A DNA stretch of 64,000 bases from Prinia subflava (GCF_021018805.1 NC_086247.1:142100102-142164101); one strand, 5' to 3'; counted from the stretch's first letter, positions 35,876 through 49,626 are shown. Program-made: numbers and translations. Notes: a model not told the origin generated them from the letters alone.

Positions 35876-36935
35876 AAAGTGGGAGGTATCATGAGAAAGG
35901 GGTTGAGGGTTAAAGTTCATAAGATTCTGTATGTACCCTTTCTTTAAAGTGCAGGCTGTGCTATATATACTTCTATCCTAAGAGCACAAGAACTGCTTGG
36001 ATTTTCATAAGCACATAAGACATCTGTAAACATCCAGAGATTAGGCTTGGGTAAATCTGCACGTTTGAAAACTGTCCCAATCTTACAGCGCTTTGAATCA
36101 TTATCATATTAACAATTCACATAGTTCTAATACACTGAGTAATTCATGGGCTTCTGAATGTCCTTTCTGATTCCCATTAAAGTCAATGTCAGTTTTGCCT
36201 TTGAATTCAATGAGAATGCCCAGCTATGACAGCTATTAAGTATCTCTCCCACTGTTATAGTAATGAGCAAGGCTACAATAAGTGAGAGCCCAGTCTTGAA
36301 GACCTAAAATAGAGAGAGAAAACACTTTAAAAATGTCATATGCTCCCATTTCACAGATGGAGAAAAAAATCAAAGAGAGATTTATAGCATGTTTACACAG
36401 ATGGGTGCAGCCAGAATCAGCTGTGGTGCAGAAGCCGTATTGCTACATTAGTTCATTGTGAGTGAGCTAATTAGGATTTTGACAGTCTTTCTTGGGTGAA
36501 TCTAGTCGTGGCCTCTTCAAACTTTACTGCCACCAGCTGTCTGCTTTATACTTATACCAGAGATTACTGCCCCTGCATCTGGCTCAGCAGATGTGCTCGT
36601 GCATCAGCTGCTCCATTTCACAGTTCAGCATCTTAGCTTCAACCTCACCAAGGGTAGGGGTACCTGAGATGGGAAATGGGAGCTGGATGGCCAAGACACA
36701 AGTGTGTGCCTATCCATAAGTATGTGCCTCCCTACTGGGACAGTAACTTCTGCTGGAGGAGTCAGAGTGAGGAAATAATACCTGGAGCCTCCTGAAGCAG
36801 AGGACATCTGTCAGCACGGGGACACTTGGGCATATGGGTCCCAGATGGAAGCTGGCTCACGTCCACAGGCCCAGAGCACAGGCAGAGTCACTCCTGTTTG
36901 CCTGCTTCCAACCCCTTGAGCACATCTAGATATAT
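35876..36935. other. unique intergenic DNA, no gene seen
   Basis: No exon recognised. The phrase CCCATTTCACAGATGGAGAA at 36,346-36,365 resembles the central part of a reversed MIR element, but the flanks do not support a call. Confidence 0.5.
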
Positions 36936-36985
36936 TTTGTCCAAGGTGACACAGGAAGCCATGGCAGAAACCCAGCTCTAATCAT
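36936..36985 (-). mobile_element. MIR-type SINE remnant (core)
   Basis: TTTGTCCAAGGTGACACAGG, then AAGCCATGGCAGAAACCCAG, is the reversed MIR/CORE-SINE core in which GCCCAAGGTCACACAGG precedes GTGGCAGAGCC. It is short but in the right order. The element is amniote-wide and long dead. Confidence 0.55.
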
Positions 36986-39900
36986 CACAATTTCCAGAAG
37001 ACCTTGAGCTTCTGAAAAAAAAAAGGCTGCATTGGAGAGGTGGATTTCCAGGTGGAGAACAGAATGTCCAAGATCCTCTTCTCTCCCCCCTTGGAATACA
37101 TATGTTCAGTGGCTCATGTCTCCACATGGTAGTGAAACCAATCACACTGTAGTTGTACACAGCCCTCTATTTCCCCCATCCTTTATACCCTTAACTGTTT
37201 TTCACCTAAGGTTGAATTCTGATAGGTGGCAAGGCCTCAAGTCTCAGTGGAAAGTTCAGATTCCCTACAAACTTCTTTTACTTATAAGTTATTTACACTT
37301 TTGAAGGGCCCATAGCAGTATTAATGGGAAAGGTTTGTTTCCATTTGTTGTCTCTTAAATTGAAATACTGTGTTTTTTGAGGTTTTATATTTATGCTTTA
37401 CAAATGTATTGACACAGCTTTGGTCAGAGGTGCCTTCCCCTCATTTGGAGTGTGCACATAATTTCTCTCCTTTCCTTGCAATCCCCCAAAGGCTTGCTGC
37501 ACCTCAACACCCCTATCCCCTCCCTACCTGTCTGCTTTCAGACCAGCCACAGCCTCAGCTTTGGCTCACTCATATTTCCTGCAAGAGAATCAAGAATAAC
37601 ACACACTCCAGTGCTCCAAATAATAAGCAAATTCTCCTGCTTGGAATTTTGGTTTTCAGATCTAAAATCTCCCTATTTTAGCATGGAGTTTATGTAAAGA
37701 CCTTGTTTCTCTGCCCGCTTTAAGCCTTCAAATTGCAGCACTCAATTCTGGCTCTGAGATGCAAAAATTTGAATCCAGGGTGAGTCTCCCCAGACCACAT
37801 AAGGTGTTTGGGTCTGCAATTCTGGTCCATCTATGATTTTTTTTGGACTGTACACCATCTGGAACTTTTGACATTCGTGTTCATTCGTCTCCTGAACCTT
37901 GAGCTCCCTGTTTGATCTCAGGGAATTCACATGATACTTCTGTGACTCACCTTGTCATCCTGCTTATCTATTTATAGCACAAACTCACGGGATCAGAGCC
38001 ATCCATTCCTATGAGCATGTAACATTTTTGTTACACTGCATCTGCAGTGATGCTGACCTGCCCTCTGCCAGTCTCATGCAGATAGGAAGGGCACAAGAAG
38101 AGTACATTTGCTACTTTCTTTTTTAACTACTTTTGTACCTCGGCTTCCATTTCCTCCATCCCTTCCCACAACATTATCCCTCAGTTTCTTCCTGAAAGGC
38201 AGCAATGTGCCTGAGTCTGTAATGCATTATCTTCTCATAAAGGGTTATGTAATATTTTATATGCAGGATGCTGTATGAAAACAAATTGCATTACTGTACT
38301 GTATTAGGAAACTTTATCATAGACAGAAGGCATATTGCATCCTGTTTTTCTTGGAGGCTGAAACAATGAAACTGTATTAGGGATGGATGTACACATAGGA
38401 CGCTCGGGGGAGGAAGCCCTGGGATATTTGTCATTTAAGTTGCTAAATTCCATCATTACTTAGCATGCTAATTAATTCACAAATACTGTAGATCCAACAT
38501 CTTTCTTTTTCCTGTCTGGTTTGTTGTTTATTTCTTCTTGGGCCTGAGAAGTGTTGCACTAAACACAAAACAGTGCAGTTCCACTGCAAGGTAAAGTACA
38601 CGAGCTTGGTGATCACATCTTGATTGCACATAGCTTGCCTCACAGACTCCTAGCATGTCTTCTATTTCAAAGTTTTGTTTTACCTCCAGTTAATTCAAAT
38701 ATGTTAGTTGTCTACAGATAATGACCACACATTTTCTCAACAGGTAATAAATACTTTTTAAGCAAAGAAGACACAGTTTGAAACTGTACCCAGCTGCTTT
38801 TGAGGTGGGGTAGCTTGCATCAGCCAATTTTACAACTAACTGATAGAAAACAGCCAAACACCCCAGCCAAACATCTGGGTAGAGCATAAGACTTGGTGCA
38901 ACAAAAAATGATGAAAGCATTCTCTGAATTTGAACATATGAAATACTGTGCCATTAAAAGGCCCTAGTCTATGAGAGTCAGTGTTATTTAAGGGTTCCTA
39001 CAGCTGAGGTAAGGCCTAAAGCCATATATCTCCCTGCCCCTGGGCCCATGTGAACATGGAATTGACAGTCCTCAAATGTTTCTCTTTCAGACACGATGAA
39101 TGGCCACTCATAAATGAATTTTAGCTTCCTGTGCTGACTTTATTGAAGATTCAGCTCTCCTTTACCTGTATAGGCCTCTCACTATAGTCCAGGTGTCTCA
39201 TAAATACTGTCCCTTGTTCCATGCTTTGCTCCCGTTTATGCCAAAATTACTGAACAGGCTCTGGTGAAGTGAGTGCTGGAGTTTGGACTGGGTAAAACTA
39301 GATCAGAAATTTCACTGCTGTACATGGAAAAACTCTGCCTGGGTGAGTGACTCTTCCTCAGCTCCTCACCCTTAGCAATTGTCCCTAATACATCTTTTCC
39401 CCAGACCACACTTGCTTGGTGAACTGATGAATTTCTGATTCTCTGTCTTTGTTACACTGTGGTGATTTCTGGTGGGTTCTGAGCACTGATGAGGTTCCTG
39501 CTTCACAGTGAGCTGCAGCTGGGGATTTCCTCCTGCATCTGAAATCCATACAAGCCATTGGCTCTTAGTTTGCTGAGACTATCAGGAGACTTTAGGTCAA
39601 TTTTTAACTCTTCCACATGTAAGCCTGTTGTTTGTTTATGGGCTGGTTCTTTTTTGGGCAAGCGTGGGAACGGAGGGATTTTTGCAGGTGCAAAATAAGC
39701 ACAAATAATGTATAAACAGATGGTCCAACATCCTTTTCCCCATCTTTGTTAGAGTCAGGCATTTTCAGACAGTCATTTTTCCTAAACAAGTTAGGAAAAT
39801 GTTTTCTGTCTGGAAAATAAACCACACACTCAACACGTGCACATAAAGCACTAAGAGATTCAAATAGCAAAAGAAACAATCAAGCTTCATTGCACTCTTG

Positions 39901-41895
39901 AAACTGTATTTCTGGGAACATTAGCTGAAACCCTTTGCCAGTGAAGACCTACTCTTAATCTGGTAGATTGTATTTGTTCTGGACTACAAATCAAATTTTT
40001 TTCTTCCATTTTTATCCAATGTATTAATTGCATATGCATACATATACATATTTATATATTTTTCATTTTTCTGGTTTTCTGGGTTTATATTTTTATATTT
40101 CTATTTTAAAGGTAATAAAAGACACTAAGCTGTTTTAATTCTGAAATTCAGTGGGATTGAACAACTGATTCTAGTCTAAACACTTTTATTTCTTACTCCT
40201 TTCAATGTTATTTTTTTCCATTCCTTCTGTTCAACTACCATTGTCCCACTATAATTTTACAACCAGTTATTTGGTCCTCTTTTCACTTAATTCAACAAAA
40301 TCAGAAAAAACCTTTCCTTTTGTTTTTTCTGTGTTTGTTTGCACTCCAATCCAGCTGTGAGCTGGGGTCAGGGTATCATCATCAGCTGGAGTCATGTTGA
40401 GTTAGTGGCATGCTGGGGACAGAGGTATGCTCACTGTGAAGCACAAAGAATCACCCTTTCAGAAAAATTCCCCCTGAAAAGATGAATCCAGCTGCTTTCC
40501 CCCATTTGTAAATCCCATTCTGAGGTTTTAATCCCAATATTTTCCTGTTAGATCTGAAACGGACATGACAGTTTCTCAGGATTACAGATTTTTTCTACAA
40601 TGTTAGAGAGAGAGAGCTTCTCTTGCTTTGTGAGCTGAACAGTATTTTCTGTCTTTGACTTTGGAGAAACTTTATGAGATTGGATAACTGGGTCTCTCAC
40701 AGATGCTGAGTATTGCAGTGGGTGTTGAATACAGAATCAAGCCTTGTGAACAGAGAAGACAACATTGTATGTTTAAATGAGCATTGTAGATGCAACAGGA
40801 AGATTTTCTTTGAACCTTTATTTTCATCACCAAACTTAGGGTTCCTCAGCTTCCCTCTTTGAAAATGAATCTGAGCTTGTTTGTTTTCAGTATATATATT
40901 AATCCAGGTTTATATGGAAAATCTCTTATAATTCTTCACAATTTCAGAAATGTGAATCACTAATGATGGTACTGCTCCCACTTCTTTTCTTCTGTAAACT
41001 GCAGTTTTAGGGAGTTCTTACTTGATGTTGTGACTTAGTAAGAAAACAATGAGCTACCCTAAACAGTATTTCTGTTAAGAAACTTTGATTTAGGAAGCTC
41101 TTCCATGCCCACTGTTCTGCTCTGTGGGAACATTACACACTTTTTGACAAGCTGAAAAAGGGGTCTTTATGAAAAACAACAAAATATCAATAGATCTATT
41201 TTGTCACACTGTTTTTTAAGGTAGGCTTTTGTTTTTGTTGTCAGAGTAAATCTATTTCTGCTTGAGTCAGAAATAGTTGGAGATCCAAGTGTTTGATATT
41301 TGTAGTACTTAAAGAAAATATTGTGTCATGAAAAATTTATTATTGCCTTTGTCCCTCATTTCATTCAGAGGAAGGAAAAACATTCTAAAGGGATTTGGAA
41401 GCTAGGGCAGTGAAGCAGTCCTGCAGTGGCACACAGGTGATTCTGCATTGAAAACAGCTCTAAGTAGAACAATTTTCTAAATATCAAAAAAATTTCCAAT
41501 GAATGAATGATTGAGAAATCATTCTTCAAAGATGGAGAATGTGCTTTGCAGTCATTTTACAATGAAATTACTGCATTCTTCTTTGCTAAGTCTTGTTCTT
41601 GCCCTCGTCTCTGCTTCTGGCCATGTGTCCCCTTTTGTCCCAGCTGAAAAACAATCTGTACTTTTCATATCTCTTTTTAATGAGGTTTGATAGATTTGCT
41701 TGAATCTCCTACAAGAAATCATTTCCAGCTGACATGAGCACATTTCCTAGGGAGAAGTGTTTCTGAAGTTCCTCTGCAAGTGTGTGTAGAAGAGGCAGGC
41801 TTGTCCTGCTGTGGAAGGAGAGAAGTTTGTCATCAGAAAAGGGGATTTGAAGCTGCTGCTGCCCTGCTTGGAAAGCTCAGATGTCCCATAGGTAC
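36986..41895. other. unique intergenic DNA, no gene seen
   Basis: AT-rich sequence with no supported exon or mobile element. A TATA/CATA-rich patch is near 40,028-40,110. Short frames of 60-103 codons show no known domain. Confidence 0.6.
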
Positions 41896-41938
41896 ATAAT
41901 GTGTGTACATGTACACATATGTATGTATATATGTATAA
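41896..41938. repeat. TG/TA-rich simple repeat
   Basis: Alternating purine-pyrimidine run of GTGTGTACATGTACACATAT type ending TATATATGTA. It directly abuts the terminal end of the CR1 fragment that follows, where CR1 microsatellite tails are often found. Confidence 0.8.
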
Positions 41939-42035
41939 ATCACAGAATCATAGAGCATCCTAAGCTGAAGGGGTCTCACAAGGATCATCCAGTCCAATTC
42001 CTGCACAGCACAACCCAATTCCTTCTGATGGCACT
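41939..42035 (-). mobile_element. CR1 LINE 3' fragment
   Basis: The + strand reads ATCACAGAATCATAGAGCAT, CCTAAGCTGAAGGGGTCTCA, CAAGGATCATCCAGTCCAAT, CCTGCACAGCACAACCC. This is the reverse complement of a bird CR1 3' terminus. The copy is severely 5'-truncated and only about 100 bp are left. Confidence 0.9.
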
Positions 42036-42930
42036 GGTGAAGCTTCTGCCTTGAGAATGGTTGAGCAGCAATGACAGTAGGATCTGTAGCAGTCAGAAAT
42101 AAGTGGAAGGGAAGGGAATTATTTCTTCCTAAAATGGGCAGACTCCATCTGCCTCTTCTTACTTTCTATTTACCATGGAATAAAAAACCCAAAACTTGGA
42201 TCTGAATGCTTTTGCTTCATTCTTAGCAATTTTATTACATTTTTTTATGCCAGCAGTCAGGTTCTGCAGTTTGTTACAGCTGTGAAAACCTGAGATAACT
42301 CTAGATTTTCCTGTGCAACTGCTCTGTCAGAATTGGACTCTTGATATCTGACATGAACTGTCTAGTTCCTGTCTTGCCTACTACAGCAGATATCATCCAT
42401 ATTTCTTAGTGAATCACACTGTAGCTAAACATGTAAAATACATTTTGGTAGTAACCAAAGAGCTAAAGGAAGGGTATATACAGGAAAAAAAAAATCTTCT
42501 TCATGGCCTGTTTGTACTCACTCTGAATTATACATCACTTACAGACAAAAAATAAGACATTTTATCCATTGAAAACAGAAAAAAAAAATCTTCAGATTGA
42601 TGGAGAAGGAATTTGAGTTGATGTGAGTCAGATTAAAGGTGAGTGCACAGTGTGAAAAGTCCAGTGGAGTCCAGCTAGGACCCCTGGGATCTGTGGAGCA
42701 AGCAGTGAGTGATGCTTTGCCTTGAGTCTCCATGGGCAGGCAGTCTGATGGGAGGGTCTCACTACAGTCTAGTTTTGACTTCAGATATGAAAATCTGGCT
42801 TTTTTGTGTTTGTAATTCGCATTAAGGTGATGGCTGCATAACATGTGACCTGGCTTTCATGAGAATATGTGAATTCTTTTCTATCTGTCAAGGTCTCTGT
42901 GTCTGTGTAATTTAAACATGGAGTCTATTT
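42036..42930. other. unique intergenic DNA, no gene seen
   Basis: No exon or further repeat recognised. A 101-codon minus-strand frame (42539-42844) has no known domain. Confidence 0.6.
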
Positions 42931-42932
42931 AG

Positions 42933-43135
42933 TAATTCTGCTTCTGACATGCTTTGTGGCTTTGGGAACTTCACTTGGCTTTATCTTCCTCATAAAGAAG
43001 CTTATTCATCTGTAAAATGAGGATAATAATATTTCCCTACCTAAAGAGTGTTGGGAGGCTTATTTTGCTAATGTTTGTGAAGTGTTTTGAGATCCTTATA
43101 TTGAAAGCTCTATAAAAATGCAAAGTATCACTTAA
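42933..43135 (+). mobile_element. ancient amniote MIR SINE (MIR1_Amn type)
   Basis: The sequence follows the family in order. It has TTCTGACATGCTTTGTGGCT and GGGAACTTCACTTGGC (core), then CATCTGTAAAATGAGGATAA and TAATATTTCCCTACCT. The characteristic tail follows: GTTTGTGAAGTGTTTTGAGA, TCCTTATATTGAAAGCTC, TATAAAAATGCAAAGTAT. The tail identifies the amniote-wide MIR found in birds and crocodilians rather than the mammalian MIR tail. The tRNA-derived head is missing. Preservation this good in an element this old is sometimes a sign of exaptation. Confidence 0.85.
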
Positions 43136-44286
43136 TCCCCTGGGCCTGCTATTATTTAAATATGTTGGTTATTGTTTTGCACTATTTATCTTTTTTCCTT
43201 TATGTTATTTTTAATACAATACTACTCTTGCTGTTTTGCTACAATACAAATGTGACACAGGAATTAATCTTCCTCTACTGAATATTATTTATAAATAAGA
43301 ATACAAAGCTGGCACACAGGATTTACCTGGTAACTAAATGGTGACATAACTGCAATCAATACCAAAGCAATAATATCTCATAATGCAATATTAGCAAATC
43401 TTATCTCTGCATACCTTGTGTCCAGATTGGTTGTACAAGTTCTGGCGGTAAGCTTACAGACTTTAATGTAATGGCAAGTTATTAGGGAATATACAAATGT
43501 CCTGCACATATAAATGTGATTTGCTAAAAGCCTCAACCAACGCAGAATAAAAGTTCTTCCTTTTAAACTCTAATTGGAAGTTAACCTTTAGCTCACAAAT
43601 CCCAGTAAAGGAAATGGCTTTTCTAATCTTATTTGCTCTTTATGGTTTTACAACATTATGTTGTTATTTCTGATTTTTTTAATACAGTTGACATTAGAAA
43701 TACCAACATGACACACAAGATGAGTGATAATTTAAACATGAAGGAATTGTCCCAAAAGGCAGACCAATAGCTTCCTTAGTCCAATATCCTTTAACTAACA
43801 GTAGCCATTAATAGATCAGTTCAGAAGTTTATAGCACCAGTATTTTCTGTAATTTTTAACATCAAAAAGGATCACTGTGACCATAATATAGCTGTATGAA
43901 GAGCTGTTACAAAGGTGTGATAGTAACAACATCTCTGAAACTGCCTGATCTTTGCTAGATGCTGTGAAAAATAAGGATTCACTTCTATATGTCTGTAATT
44001 GTAGTCTATCATTTTAATTGAATAGCCCTGTATTAGTGGCAGAGAGAAAAACATGTTAAATAGTGTTGCCTTTTCCATTACCTTGAATATTTCTCTATGG
44101 TTCCTCTCACACTTCAGAATTGACTTACTGCCCTTTATTCTTTCAGCTTGTTCCAACATTTTCTGTTGACATAACAATCTTTTATAGTTCCTCATCATTA
44201 CTATCTGAAAGAGTAGGCATGTTATGTGCAGGCACCTTCGGAGTGAAAAAAGTCCAGTGCCAAGAATTCACTTAGATTTTTTTCTT
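43136..44286. other. unique intergenic DNA, no gene seen
   Basis: Unique AT-rich sequence. The part at about 43,290-43,640 is free of simple repeats and may be conserved non-coding sequence. The 108-codon minus-strand frame at 43872-44198 has no known domain. Confidence 0.5.
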
Positions 44287-44335
44287 TTATATATATTATT
44301 TATATATATATATATATATGTATATGTATGTATAG
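44287..44335. repeat. (TA)n microsatellite
   Basis: A (TA)9 core at 44301-44318 is flanked by interrupted TA and TATG units. Confidence 0.95.
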
Positions 44336-46224
44336 ATCTATTTTACTCCTTAATTGCTCCTTCATATTTCATCCTTAAAAACCATGTGCATTTAAATTCA
44401 CTCTTCTGATTTGCTCTCTTAAGTCCTCCTTCTCTTTTAAATTATCTCATAATTTTTGCATTATAAATTGATTGTTCGGGTGTCTCTCCAGGGAATGAAT
44501 TTCCATTCTCTGTCGTTTCTTGGGTTCAGAAATCTCCTATCTATAGTAGATTTCCTTCTTTTCTCATTTCTTCATTTTAGGATTACAGGGTTTTGTTTTG
44601 TGTTCAGTCCAGTTCTCCTGTTCATTATGCTGATGGATTTCCTCTGTACTTCAATACTGGAGTTCCAAAATAGTTTAGAAGGACAGAAAGACTTAAATCA
44701 GAAAACCAGTCAAACTTCTATTTAAACCCCATCAACTTAATGTGTGTCAGTGATTTGCCAAATTAGACCTAAGTGCAAGCAGTGAGTGAGTCCTAAATGG
44801 GAACAATAATGTTTCTGTGACAGCACTTCCTCAGAGATGGAGGAATTGACTTGTGTGGGGCATTGCCTAATGGCCTTTCCTTCTGTTCTCCCTGGATCCC
44901 CTATTTTATGTTTCTCTACACTGTGTCTTAGGCACTGGTGGTGATTAACACCCCTTTGAAGCAGCTATCCAGTGACAGATCAGATATTAGGCTCTAAGAT
45001 GCTGATTTGATGGCAAGTCTGACATTCAGATTATCAGCAAGCATCTAACACAGGAAAAGAATAACATTTGCACAAAAAAATTATTTTAAAAATATTTAAA
45101 AATTAATACAAATCCCAGCAATAAAGTTATCTCAAATTTCCATTTGTAATTCACTTATATTTAGACTTTTACACCTGATTTCTCTAATACTTGTGTAAAT
45201 AATTCTTAGCTGACAGATGTGGAGTAGTAAGGCTTGCTATGGATATTTTCGAGATCAGTTCTTAAGACTGTGAATTGTTAAACAGAACAAGATCCCAACC
45301 TCTTTGTGTAGGGAACCAGGAGAGTTCTCATTTGGTGCCAGTCTGTCCTTTGGTTTCTGTTCCTGTCACAGGTTTCTTGAGAAACTTTTTTGCTTGTTGA
45401 TTTTTTTTTCTTGTTTTTCCTTCTTCATCATTCACACCATAGTTCTTTAGGACCTGTTCCTATAACTCTCTGTAGTGGAACTTAACTTGCTGGAAGCAAG
45501 GCCAGCATTTAGTCAAGATTTTTAAGCCAATTACACATAATATAGACATTATTTACCCTCCTTCCTGCCAATAAGAAGAACTGGTTTTTGGGTTTTTTCT
45601 TTATAATTACTGAGTGAAATTATGCCAGTTTACAAAAACTCAAGATTTAACCATTGCTACTCCATGCATTGCCTGTTATCTGTCATACATGTGAGGGCAG
45701 GGAGGCAGCAGAACTGTGTGATCATGAAGATTCTCAGAGATGCTGTAATGCAATAGAGATGGACCCATTAATTATTAAGGTCATCATAATATGATTGTAC
45801 ACAGAGCAGCCAATGTACCTGCAGCCATTACCAGGATTTATATTTATTCTTCTGGTCTTTTAACAAACATAAGATCGGAGAACAGCTAATAACACTGAAA
45901 GCACAGACCCAGTAAATGACATCATTTGCATGAATAATGGCAAAAAACCCCGATCTGTTTGATGGGGGTAAAATTTGAAATGTCAGTAATGTGTTGCTGG
46001 AATGTGATCTCTCCATAGGATCCTGAATGAAGTAAGCTTACAGGTTATTTCCCTCTCCAGGACCCTCCTATATTTTCCTTCTAAGGACCCATGGTCACAT
46101 TCTTGATAATAAGTGGATGGATCTTTATAAATCAACCACAGAAAGCTGGATTTAAAGGACAGGAAAGATGGTATGTCATTTAAAGTGAAAGATTTCTGAG
46201 ATTTTACCCTGGTAGGTGAACCCC
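44336..46224. other. unique intergenic DNA, no gene seen
   Basis: No exon or repeat recognised. The segment about 45,760-46,010 contains an octamer ATTTGCAT (45924-45931) directly followed by GAATAATGG, plus several TTATTA/TAATTA words. Together these suggest a possible enhancer. Confidence 0.5.
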
Positions 46225-46310
46225 ACATTTATTTTGCCACTGACTGTTTGATTTTAGTGAAATAATTTCATTTCTCTCCAGTTTCTGCACCCATAACATA
46301 GGAGATATAC
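46225..46310 (+). mobile_element. possible MIR-type SINE remnant
   Basis: TTTTGCCACTGACTGTTTGA, then AAATAATTTCATTTCTCTCC, then AGTTTCTGCACCCATAA follows the MIR core pattern (TGCCACTGACTTGCTGTGTG, AGTCACTTAACCTCTCTG, CAGTTTCCCCATCTGTAA), but with many differences. Confidence 0.4.
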
Positions 46311-49300
46311 TATCACATCAGAGCTGGCAATTTTCCCTGGCTAAATGAAATGATGAAATTCTCATGTCACCAGAAACTGCAAGACGAGAGGAGGAAGAGC
46401 TTGGAGAGAAAATCACAAGAAGGTGACAACAAGGGTTTACTGGAGGTTTCTCTGCTCTAAGTTTGTACAGCATGAATGTGAATAGGAATCCCAGGGTAAA
46501 CCCTGAAATTTCAGTGACAGCAGCACCTGCCAGCCTGACCCTCTCTCAGCCAATGCAGTTGTACCACTCATGGAATGCCAGAGCCATTGTGTCACAGCCA
46601 TGACTGCTGGAAAGCCACCTGGGGCATCACCACTGGGGTACTCTCACAAAAGAATATCCTTGGAATAGTGCTAAGTGTTCTCTGAGGTGCTTAGCTACTA
46701 TTTTTGCAAGGAATGTTAAGAAATATTTCCATCCTTAGGTGGAAGTTCACAGTAATCTATTTTCAACTTTTTAATTTTTTTTTTAAGATACCAAAAAAAC
46801 CCCATTCCTTTTCATGTAAAATAAGTAGTACTCAAAGGCTTTTCTTGATTTGCAAGGTGAATTTGAGCCTGAAGATTTAAACATCAAGTTTTGTTTAATG
46901 GGCATTTATACTTAGGGAGACAAAATTTGAGATGATGACTGTGCCTTGACATCAGAATCAATGACCGTACAATATTCAATATATATGGATTTGTTTTTCA
47001 TGAACTGTGTCAAATAAAATATTGTGAAAAGAAAATCAAAGATCACCATCACATGGCAACATGATGGTAGTACGCCTTGAGAAAGGTCAAATGAAGGATA
47101 CTTTTTAATCACTTCTATTACAGATCTACCTCTTCTATTGAAAATTACTCTGTACAAAGAATAATTGTATTACCCAGCACCAAGGAACTGCTTCTGTACT
47201 AAATCTCTTCTGTGTAGCTGATCGTACTTTTCACAATATGCTTCTTCCATGGGGCTACATCTTTTTTCTGAGATAAACTCAAGCAAAAAGGAGCAGAATT
47301 AAGGCAGTTAATGGAGTGCTTACACATGCATAGTCTTCCTCTCTTATGTGGTGTTCATGGGCCAGACCCAGAGGCACCATCAAAGTTTCCACACAGCAAT
47401 ACAGATTTTGAAAAACCAGAATTCAGAATCCACTGGAAAGAGCAGATTTGGTAGAGTTTCACATCAAGTGACTACTGATTTCAGCTGGGAGTCAGCTTTC
47501 CAAAGGGATATCATAAATAGGAGATGGTGCAATTGGAAAAGCAGCTTGCAGCAGAGCAGAATACAAATGAGACCCCTCATTCCTCCCCTTCCCCCAGCAC
47601 TGATCCTGCTGCTGTGGCAGACTGGCATGTCTCTACATTGAATTCACATTTTGTAGCCAATTCAGCCATGGCTGCTGCTCTGCTTAGGGAAGATTCCTGA
47701 AGCCTTATTGAAGGTCAACACTGCAAAGGCATGAAAAGAGCTTTTGACCGCCTCTCACTTGCTGGCCCACTCCTGTAGAAAAATATTCTTTCCATACAGA
47801 TGCTAATAGGGAGTATAGGAAGGATCTAGGAAAGAACAAGGCAGAAGTCACTGTCTGTGTAAGTACAAGCACAGAGGGCAAAACTAGTTCAAGAGCAGGG
47901 TGCTGAGGTGCATAAGGAGACATTGGTGTATAAGAAAAACTTACTGAAAGATTCACCAGGCCTGAAAAATTAGGTTTTCCTGATATAAGGGTAAGATAAG
48001 ACATTAGGAACTTTTGTATTAAAAAATCTAAATTTGGTTTGGTTTAAGAATGCAGGCATCCTCAGAGCTATTTAGAAATGTCTTTGTTAACCCTCCTTTC
48101 CATGCTTTTTTGTCACCTTGTGACCATTCCTCATTTTCAGAGGAATGCTTGGGAGTTTGGGAAGCTTCCAGCTACAAATCAAGGGGTTTCTAGTATGTCT
48201 GTGAGACTGTGCTCTGTGTTTCAAAGAAGGGAAGAAGAATATTCCTCAGCCAGGCAGACTGCCAGGCTGCATGAGGAGGGTAAGCAGAAGTGATACATCT
48301 GTAAAATAAAGTCTATAAATGGGGATGTGGCCCATATTCTCATTTTGGAAGGAATAGTTGGCAGCATGATTTAGAGGCAGACATTGTTTTGATATGAGGA
48401 ATATTTGTTGGTAACATACCTTATTGTTTTGCATTGACTGACCCCATATTCATTATTGGTTCCAAGAAAGCAATTTTCTTATCTGACCCTTTGGGATATT
48501 TGAATAAATTACAGAGAAAAAGGAGTTACAGCTAGCTGTAACAGCAAAGTGAGAACGTACTGAATTACTCAGAAGAGATAAAACTGAGTTACTTTTGTTG
48601 TAAATTTAATTCTTACAGCAGCACTCCCACTAGCCTAATCATAGTTCAGCATATTGGGAATTCTTTCTCTTAATCACCCATTCTTTCTCTGACTTTGGCT
48701 TTTGGATAACATTTTTGTTATGTGCATACAATGTATAATAGTGTATGACCATAAATCCTACACTGAAGTTATACACAAGCTCCTCAATCACTCACTGCTT
48801 GGAAAAGGTTTTCATTTCAGCCATTTATCCAGGGTTGACAGTACATCCCATTTTTGCCTTTGTTGCAAAGAGTGTAACTTACACAAGCACTTGGATGGAA
48901 AGTAAAAAACCTGACTTTCAGGGAAATCTTTCTGTTACAGGTCGCCAGGTTTACAGGTTTACGTGCAGAAAGGCTACAGTGAGTGTCTGTCTGCCTTATT
49001 TGCTGCATCTACTACTTCTCATAAAATGCTTTGCAGCAAAAGAGCATTTAATCACTCAGAGTGGTGCCTGATGCACTGGGACATCTGAATCACAATACTG
49101 CTGAGCACAGGGTGATATTATCCATCCTTTATGTGTATTTAAGTACCTTTGGAACACCCTTCAGCACAGTGTCCTTTGCTGCTCACCCACAGGACAGATC
49201 ACCCTTTCTGTGGGTGCAGCAGGACCCCAGGCAGCTCTGTGTAAGAATGACTCCTGTGGCTGTGCTTGGGCTGGAGGGGGCAGGGTGGGACTAACTAAAA

Positions 49301-49530
49301 TAAATAAACTAACTAAATAAAATAAATAGTTTCAGAAAAGGGTGGGATGGATGCTTTAGCTCCAGGTTGGTTCTGGAATCCCTGCACTTCACAGCCAACA
49401 TTGTCATGGATCTTCTGGGTTCCATCCTCTCTTTGTACAGTTGGTGCCCCACAAGGATTCAAATATCCATATTTTCTCTTTCTCTGGGTCATCCCATTTC
49501 TCTGTTATCTTTGTTAATTGAGCTCCAGCT
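46311..49530. other. unique intergenic DNA, no gene seen
   Basis: AT-rich with modest GC patches. A short TAAA/CTAA-rich simple repeat is at about 49,293-49,330. No gene or mobile element recognised. Frames of up to 108 codons have no known domain. Confidence 0.6.
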
Positions 49531-49626
49531 TCACATTTAGTTTGAAAATGGTGAACTGAAGGCCAGGGAGACAAAATGAATTGCCCAAGGGCACATAGGA
49601 ATTCTATGGCAAAGTCATGGAGACAT
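49531..49626 (-). mobile_element. MIR-type SINE remnant (core)
   Basis: GAACTGAAGGCCAGGGAGAC, then AAAATGAATTGCCCAAGGGC, then ACATAGGAATTCTATGGCAA is the reversed MIR core (AAACTGAGGCACAGAGAG, GTGACTTGCCCAAGGTCA, CACAGG...GTGGCAGAGCC). The order and spacing agree over about 80 bases. Confidence 0.75.

Noticed and set aside
36340..36370. MIR fragment (CCCATTTCACAGATGGAGAA)
   Set aside because: Only about 20 bases fit and the flanks do not continue the element.
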